A stretch of 64,000 bases of DNA, from assembly GCA_009777735.1 (NCBI GenBank), contig WRLF01000010.1, positions 41,063-105,062 of the forward strand, in the 5' to 3' direction. Positions within the stretch are counted from its first letter, which is position 1. The number at the start of each line of letters is the position of its first letter. Below, one piece after another: positions 26,003 through 35,087 of the stretch. The translations under genes were made by a program, and so were the position numbers. The notes beneath the pieces were generated by a model. It did not search any database, was not told the DNA's origin, and saw only the letters and a program-made list of their open reading frames with translations. Source of the DNA: Treponema sp. (lineage in GTDB: Bacteria > Spirochaetota > Spirochaetia > Treponematales > Breznakiellaceae).

Positions 26003-27364
26003 ATGAACAACATTCAAGAACAATTGCGCAATGCCGGCATTGAAGTCCCCGAAATACTGCTGCCGCAGGGAGCAAACCTGCGGCAATGGGCAGTAATAGC
26101 CTGCGATCAATTTACCCAGGACCGCGATTACTGGAAGCGGGCAGGGGAGGCCGCCGCCGGATCACCGTCTGCGTTACATGTAATATTCCCCGAAGTGTAT
26201 CTTGATGACGGAAACCGGGCCGGACGAATCGCCGCCATCCACGAGACCATGCGCTCCTATCTGGACAGCGGTGTTTTTGCTCCGCCGCAGTTTGGCTGCA
26301 TGTACATTGAGCGGGATACGCCGTTTAACCGGGGGCGCAGGGGGCTGGTCGCTGCCGTAGACCTTGAGCAGTATTCGTGGCAGCCGTCGGGGCGCCTCTT
26401 GATTCGCGCAACAGAGGGCACGGTAGAAGAGCGCCTCCCTCCCCGAATGGACATCCGCCGGAATGCCCCTGTTGAAACACCGCATATACTGCTGCTCATT
26501 GATGATGAAACAGACACATTGCTGAAAAGGCTTGGGGAACGTGCCCAAAAAAAAACTCCTGCTTACCGGGGCGATCTCATGCTGGACTCCGGCAGCGTCA
26601 GCGGCTGGCTGCTTAATTCGGAAGATGATCTAGCCTTCCTTGCCGCCGGCCTTGACGATCTTGCCCGCAGATCAGTCACCCGGTATGCTTCCGAAGATAA
26701 ATTCCTTTTTGCAGTCGGCGACGGCAACCACTCACTGGCAAGCGCCAAAGGCATCTGGGAAGAATACAAAGCCGCATCTCCGATCCCTGATCTCCGTCAC
26801 CCATCCCGATACGCCCTGGTAGAAATCGAAAACATTTACGATCCGGCAATTACTTTTGAGCCAATACATCGGGTAGCATTCGGCATGAGTTTTGATCATG
26901 CATTGAAGCTGCTTTCGGCGCTTCCCGGTTTTACCAGCCGGAACATTTCCGGCCGTGAAGAGCTTGTCCGGCTGACCACCGAACGGGTACAGGGAACCCG
27001 TTTCGGCATCATTGCCCCCGCCTGCCAGACAGGGCAAAGCGCAACCGCAAGTAGCCGTTTTGCTTTGGTTGAAACAAGTGCAGGAGGCGTGTCCACCATA
27101 AGCCTGCAGCCCATACTGGACAGCGCCGGTTTTTTGATTGACTACATCCACGGCAAAGACGAACTGTTCCGCCTCGCTTCCATCCCCGATAAACCGGCAA
27201 CCGGCTTCCTGCTGCCGCCCGTACACAAAGACGGTTTTTTTGAAACCATAGCCCGCAGCGGCCCATTACCCCAAAAAAGTTTTTCAATGGGAGAAGCCCC
27301 GGAAAAACGCTTCTACATAGAAGCAAGATCCCTCTTTACAAACCAAATTCTGACCCGCCCGTAA
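26003..27364 (+). CDS. DUF1015 family protein
   Basis: This 453-residue protein matches the DUF1015 pattern. It has VIACDQFTQDRDYW near residue 30, a central LLLIDDE, and the conserved VGDGNHSLASAKGIWEE. ALVEIENIYDPAITFEPIHR follows, and the C-terminal IDYIHG. The strongly conserved D-G-N-H motif suggests an enzymatic site, but the function of the family is not established as far as I know. The ATG at 26003 follows CCGGGGA by 7 nt and was preferred to a TTG two codons earlier. Confidence 0.85.
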   Translation: MNNIQEQLRNAGIEVPEILLPQGANLRQWAVIACDQFTQDRDYWKRAGEAAAGSPSALHVIFPEVYLDDGNRAGRIAAIHETMRSYLDSGVFAPPQFGCMYIERDTPFNRGRRGLVAAVDLEQYSWQPSGRLLIRATEGTVEERLPPRMDIRRNAPVETPHILLLIDDETDTLLKRLGERAQKKTPAYRGDLMLDSGSVSGWLLNSEDDLAFLAAGLDDLARRSVTRYASEDKFLFAVGDGNHSLASAKGIWEEYKAASPIPDLRHPSRYALVEIENIYDPAITFEPIHRVAFGMSFDHALKLLSALPGFTSRNISGREELVRLTTERVQGTRFGIIAPACQTGQSATASSRFALVETSAGGVSTISLQPILDSAGFLIDYIHGKDELFRLASIPDKPATGFLLPPVHKDGFFETIARSGPLPQKSFSMGEAPEKRFYIEARSLFTNQILTRP

Positions 27365-27391
27365 CAAACCATGCCCTGGCGTCCCCCAGCC

Positions 27392-27443
27392 CCCTGTAAC
27401 CACCCTGTAACCACCCTGTAACCACCCTGTAACCACCCTGTAA
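27392..27443 (+). repeat. 11-bp tandem repeat (CCACCCTGTAA)
   Basis: Four full copies of CCACCCTGTAA at 27400-27443 and a partial copy before them lie between the DUF1015 stop and a family-a repeat. There are no unique spacers, so it is not CRISPR. Confidence 0.85.
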
Positions 27444-27449
27444 CCAACC

Positions 27450-27656
27450 GGCGGCTGGCGGGCAGCGGGGGGCGGCGGGCGGCATGACTTTTGCGACACC
27501 GAGAAAAGTGGGTAACCAACCCCGACCATTGTGTCAGCTTGCCTGACCAAAAAAACCAATTAGTAATTTAAAGGTCAGGCAAATGCACAATGGCGTGTAT
27601 CCATGACCTGGAGCAAAGGAATGCCGCCCGCCGCCCCCCGCTGCCCGCCCGCCGCC
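27450..27656 (+). repeat. Family-a GC-armed repeat, copy 2 (207 bp)
   Basis: The arms at 27450-27485 and 27621-27656 (36 bp) are complementary with one mismatch. They differ from the arms of copy 1 in sequence and length, yet the core between them is nearly the same (starts ATGACTTTTGCGACACCGAG, ends TGGAGCAAAGGAATG). It lies between the DUF1015 gene and cheR. Confidence 0.85.
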
Positions 27657-27691
27657 TTGACAGGATATAATGGCTAGGATACCATACTACC

Positions 27692-28513
27692 ATGGCAGAC
27701 AGTGATTTCCTTAATAATGCCGATTTTGAAAAATACCGCGCTTACATATATGAGCAAAGCGGCATAACCTTCACTCCGGCAAACCGGGCTATATTGGAAA
27801 GCAGACTGAAAGAGCGGCTTCGGGAAAAGGGCATTAGTTCTGTTGGAAATTATTTTTCCACAATTTCAACTGATAAAGAAGAACTAAAAGGTTTCCTCGA
27901 TTCGATAACCACGAATCTAACCCGGTTTTTCAGGAATCAGCCCCAATTTGACGCTCTCGAGAAATATGTTATCCCCGAACTGATCAACATCAAGAAAGCA
28001 AGCGCCAACAACACCATCAGGATATGGAGCGCCGGCTGCTCCACCGGGGAAGAGCCGTATACCATTGCCATGCTTCTCAGCACAATACTGCCCGTTGGCT
28101 GGAAGTACGAGATTCTTGCCAGCGACCTCAGCCTAAAGTGCCTCATGACGGCAAAAGAAGGTTTTTACAATGAAAGCAGAATCGTCGGCATCCCCGATAA
28201 TTACCTCGTCAAATTTTTTGATAAAGTAGGTGACGGGTACAAAGTAAAGGCCGATATCCAGGCAAACATAAATTTTGACTACCATAACCTGAAAAACGAG
28301 TCGGGGCACCGGGGTTATGATGTTGTTTTCTGCAGGAATGTGATTATCTATTTTGATGAAGCCGCTCAGTTGGCGGTTATCAACCGTTTCTGGGATGCGA
28401 TGGCTTCAAAATCATATTTGTTTATCGGGCATTCGGAATCTCTGTTCGGCATGAATACAAAATTTGAATTTATTAAAACCGAGTGGGCAACCCTGTACCG
28501 GAAATTTATGTAA
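27692..28513 (+). CDS. cheR: Chemotaxis protein methyltransferase CheR
   Basis: This 273-residue enzyme methylates glutamates of chemoreceptors using S-adenosylmethionine. It has the N-terminal helical domain (FEKYRAYIYEQSGITF ... LTRFFRNQPQFDALEKYVIP), the SAM-binding loop IRIWSAGCSTGEEPYTIAM, LASDLSLKCLMTAKEG, and the C-terminal signature YDVVFCRNVIIYFDE with FIGHSESLFG. The length is normal. cheB follows after 11 nt, and a chemoreceptor that is a possible substrate lies at 5.3-7.8 kb. Confidence 0.96.
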   Translation: MADSDFLNNADFEKYRAYIYEQSGITFTPANRAILESRLKERLREKGISSVGNYFSTISTDKEELKGFLDSITTNLTRFFRNQPQFDALEKYVIPELINIKKASANNTIRIWSAGCSTGEEPYTIAMLLSTILPVGWKYEILASDLSLKCLMTAKEGFYNESRIVGIPDNYLVKFFDKVGDGYKVKADIQANINFDYHNLKNESGHRGYDVVFCRNVIIYFDEAAQLAVINRFWDAMASKSYLFIGHSESLFGMNTKFEFIKTEWATLYRKFM

Positions 28514-28524
28514 CGGAGGTTACT

Positions 28525-29661
28525 GTGTCTGACGAAATTGGTGTTTTGATAGTTGATGATTCTGCATTGATGCGTAACTTAATCGGCCGCATTGTAGATA
28601 GTACTCCCGGTCTCGTCATAGCCGAAAAGGCGATGAACGGAAAATTCGCACTGGACAAAATACCGAGGGTCAACCCTGATATAATCATACTTGACCTCGA
28701 AATGCCCGAAATGAACGGCATTGAATTCCTCAGAGAACGGAAAAAACTCGGCATTACAATCCCGGTTGTAATCCTTTCATCCATTGCCCGCAGGGGCGCG
28801 GAAATAACCATGGAAGCCCTTTCCCTTGGTGCAAGTGATTTTATTCAAAAACCTTCCGGCTCAATATCGGAAGACATACATGTGGTAAAAGACACCCTTG
28901 TTGGAATGTTATTCGGCTATGGCGGAGCGTATCGCAGAGCGCAGGGAAAAAAAGTACTTGTCCCTTCAGAATACCCGGTAAAGCCCGCTCAGCAAACCCA
29001 AAGCTCAGACCTGCTCGCCCATTTGGGTCTCAGTCCGCCTGCTGCTCCGGCCGTACCTCCGTCCCGGCTTCGCAAACCGGGCAGAACCGATGTCATTGCC
29101 ATTGGCATAAGCACCGGCGGTCCCGATGCCCTCAGGGTTGTTTTTTCGCAGATAGACGGCGATTTGAAAGTTCCTATATTGGTAGTTCAGCACATGCCCC
29201 CCGGTTTTACCAACGAATTTGCCAAAAGCCTTGATCGTATTTGCCCTCTTGAGGTAAAGGAAGCAGAAGACGGCGATGCGATCAAACCCGGCAGAATATT
29301 GATAGCCCAGGGCAGCAAGCATCTTGAAGTAGAGAAAAAGCCCCTTAACGCCGTAGTCCGATTATCCGAATCACCCCTTGTTTCCGGTCACCGCCCTTCA
29401 GCCGACGTCTTATTTGCGTCGGTTGCCATGGCGTATCAGAACAATGCCCTTGGCGTGATCATGACCGGCATGGGACGTGACGGCGCCCAGCATCTTGGCA
29501 CCATTTACAAGGAAGGCGGTATAACCCTGGGCCAGGACGAAGCCAGCTCCGTTGTCTACGGAATGCCCCGTGTCGCATTTGAGCTTGGCCATGTAACAGA
29601 ACAAGTCTCCCTGCAAAACATGGCCCGCCGCATCTGCGACGTCGCAAAAACCCCCCGGTAA
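28525..29661 (+). CDS. cheB: Chemotaxis response regulator protein-glutamate methylesterase CheB
   Basis: This is a 378-residue protein. The receiver domain has LIVDDSALMRN, IILDLEMPEMNG (Asp57), ILSSIA and FIQKPSG. A linker precedes the methylesterase domain, with catalytic serine in IGISTGGPDAL, histidine in VVQHMPPGFT and aspartate in MTGMGRDGAQ. It demethylates or deamidates chemoreceptors. The GTG at 28525 was chosen because GGAGG lies 8 nt upstream and it places the phospho-aspartate at residue 57, as in known CheB. An in-frame start at 28483 would overlap cheR. Confidence 0.96.
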   Translation: MSDEIGVLIVDDSALMRNLIGRIVDSTPGLVIAEKAMNGKFALDKIPRVNPDIIILDLEMPEMNGIEFLRERKKLGITIPVVILSSIARRGAEITMEALSLGASDFIQKPSGSISEDIHVVKDTLVGMLFGYGGAYRRAQGKKVLVPSEYPVKPAQQTQSSDLLAHLGLSPPAAPAVPPSRLRKPGRTDVIAIGISTGGPDALRVVFSQIDGDLKVPILVVQHMPPGFTNEFAKSLDRICPLEVKEAEDGDAIKPGRILIAQGSKHLEVEKKPLNAVVRLSESPLVSGHRPSADVLFASVAMAYQNNALGVIMTGMGRDGAQHLGTIYKEGGITLGQDEASSVVYGMPRVAFELGHVTEQVSLQNMARRICDVAKTPR

Positions 29662-29728
29662 GGTACCCTTCTGTTTCCGGCATAGCCGTACAGACCACCC
29701 TGCCCACACAACAACCAGCCTCCAAACA

Positions 29729-29797
29729 ACAATGTGTGTCTTTCAAATAAACTTATACGGGGCCCGTCGGCGGCCAAGTTTCAGGGACACACATTGT
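29729..29797. repeat. Family-b repeat with ACAATGTGTGTC inverted ends (69 bp)
   Basis: ACAATGTGTGTC (29729-29740) and GACACACATTGT (29786-29797) are perfect inverted ends. Between them lies ACTTATACGGGGCCCGTCGG, which contains the palindrome GGGGCCC. The right end touches the stop codon of the Rpn-family gene. Related ends or cores lie at 13.2, 25.5, 30.8 and 31.1-31.4 kb. Confidence 0.75.
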
Positions 29798-30708
29798 TAC
29801 AGTTGCTCAATGGTTTCCATGTCAAGGCCGGTAATTTTTTGGATGTGTGCAATCGGGATGCCTTCCGCCAGAGCATTTCGGGCATTTTCCATTAGTTCTT
29901 TATCTCGTTCAAGCTTACCTTCGATTTTACCTTCGAGCTTACCTTCGCGCCTGGCAGTGACCAGTTGACTCTGCATATCCATCTGGTACTTGAATTCGCT
30001 CTCCAGCCGGGCACGTTCATGTTCATCTCTGCTAATTGTCATTAACACCTGATTTGCCATCGCGATGCCTCCCTCCTGTTCCAGTATGGCATTGATTGTA
30101 CTGCGTTTATTCCTGTCTGTCAAATATTCCAGGAAAACGGCCCAGCGCTCGGAAACGGTCATCTCGTCTATGGGCTTTTCTGCTATAATGTCCACCTTGG
30201 AGAGCTCAAGGGTTATTATCCGGGTTTTGCCATCTAGCGAGACTTTGCGAATAGGATCATAGTATTCAAAAGCGTGGTAATGCGCATCATCCGTGAAGAA
30301 CTTTTTGTTTGCCAAAATAGTAATCTGGTAAGTCTGTTTGAGGTCTTTATAGCTGCTATCGCTTCCTCTGACATCCTGCCCGCCGAATAGCCGGGAAGTG
30401 TAATACTCCAGGCGAATGGGTTCAAACACACCAGGGTTAAGGCTCATCTCTACATTGATTAGCTCGCCATTTTCAGCCTTGCAATTAATATCAAAGCGTA
30501 TCTGCCTGTCCCGTACATTATCGACAGGCGGCTCGTTGGCAAGGATTGAGACGATAGTGACATCCCTGCCGATGAGCGCTGAAACAAGGCGGGAAAGCGC
30601 CTCTGCAGATTCTGGTGTATCCTTGGTGAACACTGCCTTGAACACATTGTCCATGCGGATATCCAGAGGGTCATCGTCCGGCTGGATAGAGGAAATCGGG
30701 TAATGCAT
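29797..30708 (-). CDS. Rpn-family recombination-promoting nuclease/putative transposase (PDDEXK_2)
   Basis: This is a 303-residue protein. DIRMDNVFKAVFTKD is the typical opening of the family, followed by the nuclease strand RQIRFDINCKAENGELINVEMSL. YYTSRLFGGQ and YQITILANKKFF are further family blocks. The C-terminal part has EGKLEGKIEGKLERDKEL repeats, also typical. Members of the family cut DNA and raise RecA-independent recombination. Family members usually read E-x-Q at the last catalytic position; here it reads EMS, which may weaken activity. The gene is embedded in repeats: a family-b element abuts its stop and another family-b end and a family-a copy lie upstream of its start. Confidence 0.85.
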   Translation of the reverse strand: MHYPISSIQPDDDPLDIRMDNVFKAVFTKDTPESAEALSRLVSALIGRDVTIVSILANEPPVDNVRDRQIRFDINCKAENGELINVEMSLNPGVFEPIRLEYYTSRLFGGQDVRGSDSSYKDLKQTYQITILANKKFFTDDAHYHAFEYYDPIRKVSLDGKTRIITLELSKVDIIAEKPIDEMTVSERWAVFLEYLTDRNKRSTINAILEQEGGIAMANQVLMTISRDEHERARLESEFKYQMDMQSQLVTARREGKLEGKIEGKLERDKELMENARNALAEGIPIAHIQKITGLDMETIEQL

Positions 30709-30812
30709 AAATTTTCCTCCTTAAGGAAATTGAAATACACAGCTTGGTACAAGCTATACCCTCTATATGGCGCGAAAATGGTTTTTGCTTTATTCCAACG
30801 AAAAAAAAGGCC

Positions 30813-30832
30813 GCAATGTGTGTCCCTCAAAG
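30813..30832 (+). repeat. Family-b repeat end upstream of the Rpn-type gene
   Basis: GCAATGTGTGTCCCTCAAAG lies about 105 nt upstream of the Rpn-type start, so the nuclease gene is bracketed by family-b ends. No partner end is within 100 nt. Confidence 0.55.
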
Positions 30833-30850
30833 CATGTACTAACCTTGATC

Positions 30851-31046
30851 CGGCAGCGGGCGTGGCGGCGGGGAGCGGCCCTCCTTTGCTCCAGGTCATG
30901 GATACACGCCATTGTGCATTTGCCTGACCTTAAAATAACAATTTGGTTTCTATGTCAGGCAAGCTGACACAATGGTCGGGGTTGGTTACCCACTTTTCTC
31001 GGTGTCGCAAAAGTCATGCCGCCCCCCGCCGCCCCGCCCGCTGCCG
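30851..31046 (-). repeat. Family-a GC-armed repeat, copy 3 (196 bp, reversed)
   Basis: The core is nearly identical to copy 2 when read on the reverse strand. The outer arms (30851-30884 and about 31016-31046) are G-rich and C-rich and complementary with a few mismatches, and they differ in sequence from both other copies. It lies between the Rpn-type and YfhO-type genes. Confidence 0.85.
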
Positions 31047-31097
31047 CTTCCATACAACAGCCCATCCTCCACAGCCCAACCCGCAGTCCTCACACTG

Positions 31098-31410
31098 CAA
31101 TGTGTGTCCCCCTATGCGAAAGCCCCCCTCCATTAACGCCCATCCGGATAAGGCAGCAATGTGTGTCCCTCAAACATGATTAGGCGGGTGTCGACGTGTG
31201 TGTCCCTCGAACATGATTAGGCGGGTGTCGGCGACAAGCGTACCGCGAAGCGGTGCGATTGGTCGCCGACGGGCCCCGCGTAAGTCTTTTCAGGGACACG
31301 CCGACGGGCCCCGCATAAGTGTATTTCAAGGACACACATTGCTGTTTGTATAGTCATGCAGCGATCAATGGAGAGCAGCGAAGCACCGACGGGCCCCGCA
31401 TAAGTATAAT
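31098..31410. repeat. Cluster of family-b repeat fragments
   Basis: This non-coding stretch holds CAATGTGTGTCCC at 31098, two direct copies of TGTGTGTCCCTC-AACATGATTAGGCGGGTGTCG (31157-31193 and 31195-31230), and three copies of CGACGGGCCCCGC-TAAGT near 31267, 31308 and 31388. It also has GGGACAC and GGACACACATTG ends in inverse orientation. It looks like nested or tandem insertion of the same small element. No coding frame is supported here. Confidence 0.65.
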
Positions 31411-31467
31411 TTAATGGATAATTAATACTTGATACTTGATAATAGAGCCAGGTATACTGCAAATAAA

Positions 31468-33984
31468 ATGAAGCTTAAAAAAAATTGGTATCTCACCATG
31501 TCCTTTTTTTTCCCCTTTGCCATTATGGGAACGGCATTCGCCCTTCACGGGGTGTCCCCTTTTGGCGACAGGATAATATTCACTCAAGATTCATTCCTCC
31601 AGTACTATCCTTTCTTCAGCAGCTTCTGGCATACACTCAGGGAAGGTTTTACAGCGCCATGGTCATGGATTGCAGGCGCTGGCTTTGATTATGTTGCGTT
31701 TTTTGCTTATTATCTGGCAAGCCCGTTAAATCTTCTTACTGTTCTTGTTCCATACGCCTGGCTGCGCGAAGCGGTGACATTCCTGCTGTTGGTAAAAATC
31801 GGCTGTGCAGGGTTGTTTACCGGTTTATTTTTACAATATATGTTTCAAAAAAACAAACCACAATGCGGAACAATATGGCTTCCGGTTTTTTCTTCTTTTT
31901 ATGCGTTAAGCGCTTTTACACTTGGCTATTACACCCACATCATATGGTTAGACAGCTTTGCACTGCTGCCTCTGGTCATGCTGGGGCTAATGGCACTAAT
32001 TAATGAAGGAAAGTATCTGTTATATGTGATCTCTCTGGCTTTGGCAGTACTTGCGAATTATCTCATTGGTTTTTACATCTGCATTTTTGTCGCAATAATA
32101 TTTTTCAGCCAATGTTTTATATTAAAGTACAATCACCGGGATTTCATGCACAAACTTGGCACACTCGCAGTTTCTTCAATGTTGGCTGTCGGGATGACGG
32201 CAGTACTGTTAGTTCCAAGCTGGTCTGCCCTCCAAAGTACATATATACAAGAATATGCATTCCCGTCTGAATCATATGTATTACACAGCTTTTTGGATAT
32301 TCTGGGTAATTTCATCGCTTTTCTGCCACCTACAGTTTATCGCGGCCTCCCTAACCTGTATAGCGGTATGATTACAATTATGCTTGCCGCCTTGTTTATC
32401 TGTTCTTCAAAAATATCACGCCGGGAAAAAATTACATTTGCCGGTATTGTTGTTTTCCTGCTTTTATGTTGTAACATTAATGTACTGGAATATATGTGGA
32501 ATGGGTTTAACCATGTCAGGGGAATGCCCTCCCGTTATTCATTCATAATAAGTTTTCTGCTGGTTATCATGGCATACCGGGCATTGGTATTCGGCGAAAC
32601 CATAAGCAGAAAAGGACTGCTGACCATAGGAATTAGTGCCGCGCTGTTTCTGCTTGCTGCGGCGTTTGGTTCGCAGGGAAAAACAGCCGTCATTGGCAGC
32701 GCTGTTTTATGCGCTGTTTACCTTTTGCTGTTATTTTTTCATGGAAAAGGATCAGTGAAGGTACAGCGGTTTACAACCGCAGGTTTTCTCCTGGTAATAG
32801 TAACCGAGCTTTTAATCGGTTCATGGATAGCTATTAGGACGGCCGGCACTACCCTGGATGAAAACCCCGAGCGGTATGACCATATACAGGCACTTTTGGA
32901 CCTTCGCCAACCTGCCGGAGTTGATTTCTACCGGACAGATAGTATTCATATACAGACTATGAATGACCCATTACTGTATCATTATAATGGGATTTCCATT
33001 TATTCTTCAACGTCTAATGCTGCTATTGCACAATATATGCACGGACTTGGACTGATGACGAGAGAACATTCATATATATATTTCGGGATGACTCCTTTGC
33101 TTAACGCTTTTCTTAACATGCGTTACTTGATTTGTGCAGAAACTCCGCCTAATGATAATGGAATCTACTGGGAACCTATAGGAGAATCCGGTACAATGAT
33201 TCTGCTTGAAAACAAGTATTATCTGCCTTTGGGTTTCATGGTTCAAGAGGAGTTAGCCGCTTATGTTGGTCAATATGACAATCCTTTTTTATCTCAAAAC
33301 GATTTTTTCAGCCGGGCGACAGGGCTTGACAGGAGCTTGTTTACAGTTACACAGGTAACAGAAACTAATCCGGGCCGGACACACGACAGGAGCGGCAATA
33401 ACTTTTTATTCTGGCATTACACCATGCCTTATGATGGGCTTTTGTATATTTATGCCGGAAGCCCGGAAGAATTGCAGTTAGGTGTTTTTGTGAACGATAC
33501 GTTCGTTGGCAGCATGCTCATTCATGAAATGCGGTTTTACATCTCGCCAGCGGGATATTTTTCTCAGGGTGACAGGATTACGTTCTCTGTCCTGGAAGGA
33601 GGCCCGGTATTTATTTTCGCAAGCCATTTTGACTCAGCCCTTTTCGAACAGGGTTATGCGCAACTTGCATCCCAGCCGTTAACCCTGACACAATTTGCCA
33701 ACACACGGGTAAAAGGCAATGTAACGGCCCTTGAAGACGGCTTGCTGTACACCTCTATTCCCGGAGACAAAAACTGGAGCGTATATGTAAACGGCGAAAA
33801 AAACGACATAGTACTGATTGACAATGCCATGGCAGCTGTCCGCTTGAGCGAGGGGACTCATGAAATCGAGTTCAGGTATTTTAACCGAAGTTTTCTTGCG
33901 GGAATTATCGTAAGCCTTGTTTCCCTTACAATATTTGCAACACTGATAGTGATAGAAAGGTATAAAGTAACAGGTATCAGGTAA
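31468..33984 (+). CDS. YfhO-family multispanning membrane protein
   Basis: This protein of about 838 residues has an N-terminal membrane anchor followed by IFTQDSFLQYYPFFS, the conserved D-x-x-x-Q-Y motif of YfhO and related GT-C-like membrane proteins. Roughly twelve further membrane segments run to about residue 460. A C-terminal extracytoplasmic beta-rich domain follows (ending about residue 810), and then a last membrane segment FLAGIIVSLVSLTIFATLIV. YfhO proteins act in glycosylation of cell-envelope polymers such as lipoteichoic acid in Firmicutes; the acceptor here is unknown. The ATG at 31468 was preferred to a TTG at 31429 that lies in repeat-derived DNA. The next gene starts 1 nt after the stop. 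Confidence 0.8.
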   Translation: MKLKKNWYLTMSFFFPFAIMGTAFALHGVSPFGDRIIFTQDSFLQYYPFFSSFWHTLREGFTAPWSWIAGAGFDYVAFFAYYLASPLNLLTVLVPYAWLREAVTFLLLVKIGCAGLFTGLFLQYMFQKNKPQCGTIWLPVFSSFYALSAFTLGYYTHIIWLDSFALLPLVMLGLMALINEGKYLLYVISLALAVLANYLIGFYICIFVAIIFFSQCFILKYNHRDFMHKLGTLAVSSMLAVGMTAVLLVPSWSALQSTYIQEYAFPSESYVLHSFLDILGNFIAFLPPTVYRGLPNLYSGMITIMLAALFICSSKISRREKITFAGIVVFLLLCCNINVLEYMWNGFNHVRGMPSRYSFIISFLLVIMAYRALVFGETISRKGLLTIGISAALFLLAAAFGSQGKTAVIGSAVLCAVYLLLLFFHGKGSVKVQRFTTAGFLLVIVTELLIGSWIAIRTAGTTLDENPERYDHIQALLDLRQPAGVDFYRTDSIHIQTMNDPLLYHYNGISIYSSTSNAAIAQYMHGLGLMTREHSYIYFGMTPLLNAFLNMRYLICAETPPNDNGIYWEPIGESGTMILLENKYYLPLGFMVQEELAAYVGQYDNPFLSQNDFFSRATGLDRSLFTVTQVTETNPGRTHDRSGNNFLFWHYTMPYDGLLYIYAGSPEELQLGVFVNDTFVGSMLIHEMRFYISPAGYFSQGDRITFSVLEGGPVFIFASHFDSALFEQGYAQLASQPLTLTQFANTRVKGNVTALEDGLLYTSIPGDKNWSVYVNGEKNDIVLIDNAMAAVRLSEGTHEIEFRYFNRSFLAGIIVSLVSLTIFATLIVIERYKVTGIR

Positions 33985-33985
33985 G

Positions 33986-35086
33986 ATGAAAACCATAAAC
34001 ATAGTACCGGATACTTTTATTGAAACCGGTAAAAACAGCAGAGCTGCTCCAAAACAGCTTGCTTCGGCAAAACACAATGCTGCGGCAGCAACAGCTCAAA
34101 CCACAGCCAAAGCGAATGTCCCTGCACCGCAATCGGCGGGCGCTGTTCCCCATACAATGTCTGCTCTGATTGCCGCTGCCGGGCTGCCTGCGGACAGGTT
34201 ATCCGCTGTCGTCCTATCGTTTGCACGCTATTTTTCCCTGCCGCTAAAACCTGAATTGATGGCAGCGCTGCGCCGTCAGGTTATTTCTTCGGCAGCCGCT
34301 CAACCGCCACCCGGCGGCAGCGTGTCCCCGGCAGAACAGACGGATGCTGTCAAATCGGCACCGGCCAAAAACATGGAAACCATCATTAAAAACCGGGAAG
34401 CGTTATCACTTGCAGCAGCAGCAGCAGAGAGCAAGGGAGTAGAACTTACCCCAAAAGGGCTTACGTTGTTTGCCGAAGCGGTTGATCCGGACTGGCAAAG
34501 ACGGCACGGTCATGATGAGCGTAACCGGGACAGAAAACAGCATAAAGAACAGGGCGATCAAGGAAAAGAAAGTGTAACCGAAAAAAACGGTGTAATGACC
34601 GGGGCCGAACTTAAGGAAATGATCCTGCAATCTGCTGCAAAAGATCCCCTGCTTGCCCTGTTGAACAGGCTGCCGGGTAAAAACGGACAACGCTGGATCG
34701 CGCTGCCTTTTGATTTCACCCATGACGACAGGGATTTTAACGTAACACTCAGGATTCTGGTTGACGGGAAAAAACAGACGGGAAATAATGCCGGCCGGAT
34801 GGTTATGGATATTGTTGAGAACGGGACAGCAGAAAAACGCTGGCTGTTCACAGCGGAATCGGCAGGTTTTTCATTGAGCCGGCTTTCTGTTTCCCTCCTG
34901 CCGGAACTGCCGTCAAAACTGCACAGGCAGTTTATTAACGGACTGTCTGGCTGCATGGGAATTCCCCCCGGACACATTACGGTTAAGAACTTTGAAAACC
35001 CTTTCCCCTGCGAATCAGATTCCGCCATGAATATCACAGCAGATTCTGCGAGTGCTCTATTGCGTATAATTGATAAGGCAGTATAA
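33986..35086 (+). CDS. Alanine-rich protein preceding FlhB-C homologue, possibly FliK-like
   Basis: This 366-residue protein has a low-complexity Ala/Pro/Lys-rich N-terminal half (residues ~20-200, including a charged HDERNRDRKQHKEQ stretch) and a compact C-terminal half with WIALPFDFTHDDRDFNVTLRI and a terminal block ending AMNITADSASALLRIIDKAV. A disordered N-terminal part followed by a folded C-terminal domain is the layout of flagellar hook-length proteins, and the next gene encodes the FlhB C-terminal domain that such proteins contact. The link is an inference, since I see no clear FliK signature. It starts 1 nt after the YfhO stop. Confidence 0.5.
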   Translation: MKTINIVPDTFIETGKNSRAAPKQLASAKHNAAAATAQTTAKANVPAPQSAGAVPHTMSALIAAAGLPADRLSAVVLSFARYFSLPLKPELMAALRRQVISSAAAQPPPGGSVSPAEQTDAVKSAPAKNMETIIKNREALSLAAAAAESKGVELTPKGLTLFAEAVDPDWQRRHGHDERNRDRKQHKEQGDQGKESVTEKNGVMTGAELKEMILQSAAKDPLLALLNRLPGKNGQRWIALPFDFTHDDRDFNVTLRILVDGKKQTGNNAGRMVMDIVENGTAEKRWLFTAESAGFSLSRLSVSLLPELPSKLHRQFINGLSGCMGIPPGHITVKNFENPFPCESDSAMNITADSASALLRIIDKAV

Positions 35087-35087
35087 T

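Noticed and set aside
27392..27656. Possible CRISPR array
   Set aside because: The 11-bp units are directly adjacent with no spacers, and the following palindrome is a single dispersed element. No cas gene is present.
17225..31046. Family-a repeats as integron attC sites
   Set aside because: No GTTRRRY-type core sites or cassette genes between copies are seen, and the copies occur in both orientations between ordinary genes.
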